Made by a program: the position numbers and the translations under genes
The notes under the pieces: generated by a model
What the model was told of the DNA's origin: nothing
Databases searched by the model: none
Seen by the model: the letters and a program-made list of their open reading frames with translations, nothing else
Assembly: GCF_020886115.1 (NCBI RefSeq)
Contig: NZ_AP025185.1
Location: 1,178,001 to 1,242,000, forward strand
From: Flavobacterium ammonificans
GTDB taxonomy: Bacteria; Bacteroidota; Bacteroidia; Flavobacteriales; Flavobacteriaceae
Reading direction: 5' to 3'
DNA: 64,000 bases
Shown here: positions 61,664-64,000 of the stretch, one piece after another
Layout: each line of letters starts with the position of its first letter
Position numbering within the stretch: position 1 is the first letter of the stretch

Positions 61664-62128
61664 ATGAACTGGTACGTACTCTATACTAAACCCAAATGGG
61701 AAAAGAAAGTGGCAGAGCAATTGCAAGCGATCGGAATTGATTGCTATTGTCCTTTAGTGGTCAAAGAACGTCAATGGTCTGATCGTAAGAAAAAGGTCGA
61801 AATGCCTTTGTTCAATTCCTATGTTTTTGTGCACCTTGATGAGAAAGACCGTTCTTTGGTGTTTCAATCACCGGGTGCTGTGCGCTATTTGTTTTGGTTA
61901 CAAAAACCTGCTATTGTGCGCGAAGACGAAATTACCACCATCAAAAAATGGTTGAATGCTCCAGATGTTGCCGAAATTGAAGTGAGCACTTATCAAGTGG
62001 GAGATACTATTGAAGTCGATTCAGGTCCTTTTGTGAACCACAAAGCCGTAGTACAAAAAGTAACCAACTCCCATTACATTCTCGTATTGGAATCCATGGG
62101 ATGCGTGCTGAAGATGAAGCATAAGTAA
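61664..62128 (+). CDS. UpxY-like NusG-family transcription antiterminator
   Basis: The ATG at 61664 (MNWYVLYTKPKWEKKVAEQL, 154 residues) is preferred over a GTG at 61643; a TGTCTTTG -7-like sequence lies just upstream. The protein has an NGN domain (about 1-95) and a KOW-like end (VGDTIEVDSGPFVNHKAVVQ). Bacteroidota UpxY-type NusG paralogues let RNA polymerase read long capsular polysaccharide operons. No such operon is visible downstream within the window; only repeats follow, so its target may lie outside. ugd directly upstream supports a polysaccharide role. Confidence 0.85.
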   Translation: MNWYVLYTKPKWEKKVAEQLQAIGIDCYCPLVVKERQWSDRKKKVEMPLFNSYVFVHLDEKDRSLVFQSPGAVRYLFWLQKPAIVREDEITTIKKWLNAPDVAEIEVSTYQVGDTIEVDSGPFVNHKAVVQKVTNSHYILVLESMGCVLKMKHK

Positions 62129-62208
62129 GAGTTGTCGGTTGTCGGTTGTCTGTTATCGGTTATAAGTAATTGTAATATACTGACTATTTCTAATTTACTA
62201 CTTTTTTA

Positions 62209-62242
62209 TTCCCCTTTGGAGAGGGGTTAGGGGTGTGTTTTT
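62209..62242 (-). repeat. GC-rich palindromic element, left copy 1
   Basis: Reverse-complement copy of the ACACACCCCTA(A/G)CCCCTCT..AGAGGGG element; inner palindrome CCCCTTTGGAGAGGGG. Orientation is opposite to the copies right of the DUF559 gene. Confidence 0.85.
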
Positions 62243-62339
62243 CCATTTAAAGTATTTTTTCCGATTTTGTTTCTTGAACTAGTAACAATTTGTGACTAGT
62301 TGTTTTTTTATTTTAAACATCATTATTCATTCGGAATTA

Positions 62340-62372
62340 TTCCCCTCTTGAGAGGGGTTAGGGGTGTGTTTT
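62340..62372 (-). repeat. GC-rich palindromic element, left copy 2
   Basis: Second left-hand copy, same orientation as the first; inner palindrome TCCCCTCTTGAGAGGGG followed by TTAGGGGTGTG. It lies 19 bp from the DUF559 stop. Confidence 0.85.
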
Positions 62373-62390
62373 TTGTTCTACTACTTACTT

Positions 62391-62789
62391 TCACTCTTCT
62401 AAAGATGTATTCGTCTTCTCAAATTCTAAAATATAGAATTCAATAGCACGAATTACATTTTCCATATCCCTCAAAACTTCAAAGTCACTGAAACGTAAAA
62501 TAGTTATTCCTAATTCGTTCATTCTTTTTTCTTTGACTATGTCTTTGTTATGCACTTCTAGAATTTCGTGTGAATAACCATCTACTTCAATACCTAACAT
62601 TAAATCGTAACAGAAAAAATCTAAAATGTAATTGTCAATAGGTTTTTGTCTGTGAAAGTCATAACCGTACATTTGTTTTCCTTTTAGTTTCAACCAAAGG
62701 TAGATTTCTGTTTCAGTTGATTCGTTTCGGAGTTTTTTAGCTAATTGAGTTAGCTTTGGGTTGTAGGGGATGATTTTTCGTTTTGTCAT
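62391..62789 (-). CDS. DUF559 endonuclease-like protein (Vsr/MutH-related fold)
   Basis: This 132-residue protein contains LAKKLRNESTETEIYLWLKL near residue 15-34, the DFHRQKPIDNYILDFFCYDL stretch (split near 45-64), and LGIEVDGYSHE (about 66-76). The Asp and Glu-x-Asp arrangement fits a PD-(D/E)XK nuclease of the DUF559 group, related to Vsr mismatch endonuclease. The gene stands alone, with palindromic repeats on both sides in inverted orientation. Substrate and role are not known. Confidence 0.85.
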   Translation of the reverse strand: MTKRKIIPYNPKLTQLAKKLRNESTETEIYLWLKLKGKQMYGYDFHRQKPIDNYILDFFCYDLMLGIEVDGYSHEILEVHNKDIVKEKRMNELGITILRFSDFEVLRDMENVIRAIEFYILEFEKTNTSLEE

Positions 62790-62901
62790 TTGGGATGGGA
62801 TTTGGGATTATAAATGTAATTATAATTTAATAATTACACATTCATTAATTCGAAACGTATAATTAATTCTATTTCTAATGCCATAATTGTTTTACAAAAT
62901 T

Positions 62902-63100
62902 ACACACCCCTAGCCCCTCTCAAGAGGGGAACGTTTAGTGTAAAAAGATATTTTGTATTTATTGATGATATATCCATTATTATTATAGATTTTAAAAGTC
63001 ACACACCCCTAGCCCCTCTCAAGAGGGGAATAGTTTAGTGTGAAAATATATTTTGTATTTATTGATGATATATCCAATATTATTATGGTTTATATAAATT
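62902..63100 (+). repeat. Tandem repeat, 99-100 bp period, with GC-rich palindromes
   Basis: Two near-identical units begin with ACACACCCCTAGCCCC at 62902 and 63001, and a third begins at 63101. Each carries the CCCCTCTCAAGAGGGG palindrome followed by AT-rich DNA with TATTGATGATATATCCA. Confidence 0.9.
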
Positions 63101-63175
63101 ACACACCCCTAGCCCCTATAACTCTCGTTTTTATTGATTTTTTGGAATCGTTGAATCTTCGATTTCAAGAGGGGA
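63101..63175 (+). repeat. GC-rich palindromic element interrupted by ~46 bp
   Basis: The third right-hand copy is split: ACACACCCCTAGCCCCT (63101-63117), then about 48 nt of unrelated AT-rich sequence, then CAAGAGGGGA (63166-63175). In the intact copies only CT stands at that point. Confidence 0.8.
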
Positions 63176-63230
63176 ATGGTATAGTGCTATTTATGCGAAT
63201 TGTTACATTTTCAAATTATTGAATTACTAT

Positions 63231-64000
63231 ATTTTGTGAGACTTTGTGCTATTATCCTGAGCTTCGTGAAGGGCTTTGAGATCTTTGTGGTTAAATAAAT
63301 TTGAAACCATATAAGTCATATAAGAAAATATAAGAAAGTCGCTTCGCTCAATTCAAGTTCAGATAAGTTAATTAAAACATTAAGAATATTCACTTTGTGA
63401 ACCTTAGTGCTATTATCCTGAGCTTCGCGAAGGACTTTGAGCTCTTTGTGGTTAAATAAATTTGAAACCATATTAGTCATATAAGTCATTTAAGAAAGTC
63501 GCTTCGCTCAATTCAAGTTCAGATAAGTTAATTAAAACATTAAGAATATTCACTTTGTGAACCTTAGTGCTATTATCCTGAGCTTGCCGCAGGACTTTGT
63601 GCTCTTTGTGGTTAAATATATTTGAACCATATATGTCATATAAGAAAATATAAGAAAGTCGCTTCGCTCAATTCAAGTTCATATAAGTTAATTAAAACAT
63701 TAAGAATATTCACTTTGTGAACCTTAGTGCTATTATCCTGAGCTTGCCGAAGGACTTAGTGCTCTTTGTGGTCAAACAAATTTAAACCATATAAGTCATA
63801 TAAGTCATTTAAGAAAGTCGCTTCGCTCAATTCAAGTTCAGATAAGTTAATTTAAACATTTAGAATATACACTTTGTGAACCTTAGTGCTATTATCCTGA
63901 GCTTGCCGAAGGACTTAGTGCTCTTTGTGGTCAAACAAATTTGAACCATATAAGTCATATAAGTCATTTAAGAAAGTCGCTTCACTCTATTGTAGATCAT
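63231..64000 (+). repeat. 160-bp tandem repeat array (five units, last incomplete)
   Basis: Units begin at 63231, 63391, 63551, 63711 and 63870, giving a period of 160 (once 159). Each reads CACTTTGTGAACCTTAGTGC, a CCTGAGCTTGCCGAAGGAC palindrome, CTCTTTGTGGTTAAATA, ATATAAGTCATATAAG and GTCGCTTCGCTCAATTCAAG. The fifth unit is cut by the window edge. The first is most divergent. There are no variable spacers. Confidence 0.92.

Larger units (their letters stand above)
62790..64000. repeat. 1.2-kb repeat-dominated region without genes
   Basis: It contains tandem GC-rich palindromic copies (62902-63175), a 99-100 bp repeat unit and five 160-bp units to the window's end. A 60-codon reading frame at 63040-63222 lies inside repeats and is not a gene. 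No coding sequence is convincing here. Confidence 0.85.

Noticed and set aside
63040..63222. 60-codon reading frame as a small gene
   Set aside because: It lies across the tandem repeat and the interrupted palindrome, and has no start context or recognisable protein features.
63231..64000. CRISPR array
   Set aside because: Repeats are 160 bp, contiguous and homologous along the whole unit; there are no short repeats separated by unique spacers and no cas genes.

Overview
The window looks like a chromosomal segment of a member of the Bacteroidota, most probably Flavobacterium or a close relative. The evidence is an AT-rich sequence, two SusC/SusD pairs, a group III truncated globin, a Tat-signal GH109-type Gfo/Idh/MocA protein, ribosomal genes with no recognisable Shine-Dalgarno sequences, and several promoters of the Bacteroidota type (TTG, about 16-22 bp, TAnnTTTG), for example before hpt, rpsL, rplC, carA and the CoA-binding gene. 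No rRNA, tRNA, CRISPR array, prophage or intact insertion sequence was seen.

Layout. 1-3.5 kb (minus strand): an MlaFE-type lipid ABC transporter (ATPase cut by the window edge), a glycosyltransferase/methyltransferase pair and a KAS III-like synthase. 3.6-7 kb (minus): a truncated globin and glycine decarboxylase gcvP. 7.1-11.3 kb (plus): a UbiA-like membrane protein with a degraded first motif, then an overlapping three-gene operon (GH109-like protein, nucleotidyltransferase, NahK-like kinase) that reads as an amino-sugar release and activation module. 11.4-15.7 kb (minus): M3 peptidase, a ParE-type toxin-antitoxin pair, purE and purK. 15.9-23.9 kb (plus): hpt, adk, a CNNM/CorC-type protein, obgE, a TPR protein, an Mpl-like ligase, radC, a HAD nucleotidase and a secreted protein. 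23.9-26 kb (minus): rarA and rlmB. 26-35.3 kb (minus): two tandem SusCD operons sharing near-identical leaders, N-termini and terminators.

35.6-52.9 kb (plus) is the merged str-S10-spc-alpha ribosomal supercluster: rpsL, rpsG, fusA, rpsJ, [promoter], rplC through rplO, secY, infA, rpmJ, rpsM, rpsK, [hairpin], rpsD, rpoA, rplQ. tuf is absent, and map and adk are not between secY and infA. It is followed by carA, eno and gltA, each ending in a clear intrinsic terminator, then two guanidino-group hydrolases (DDAH-like and CtlX-like), a CoA-binding protein, recR, a UDP-glucose dehydrogenase that closely resembles the animal enzyme, and a UpxY-like NusG paralogue.

62.1-64 kb is repeat-rich: a DUF559 endonuclease gene is bracketed by inverted copies of a GC-rich palindromic element, followed by a 99-100 bp tandem repeat and then a 160 bp tandem repeat (five copies, running off the window). 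The same GC-rich element family recurs around, and inside the 5' end of, the mpl gene. The nuclease with its flanking palindromes is the most unusual structure here; the amino-sugar operon, the split S10 operon and the candidate ribosomal leader hairpins are the next most useful observations.
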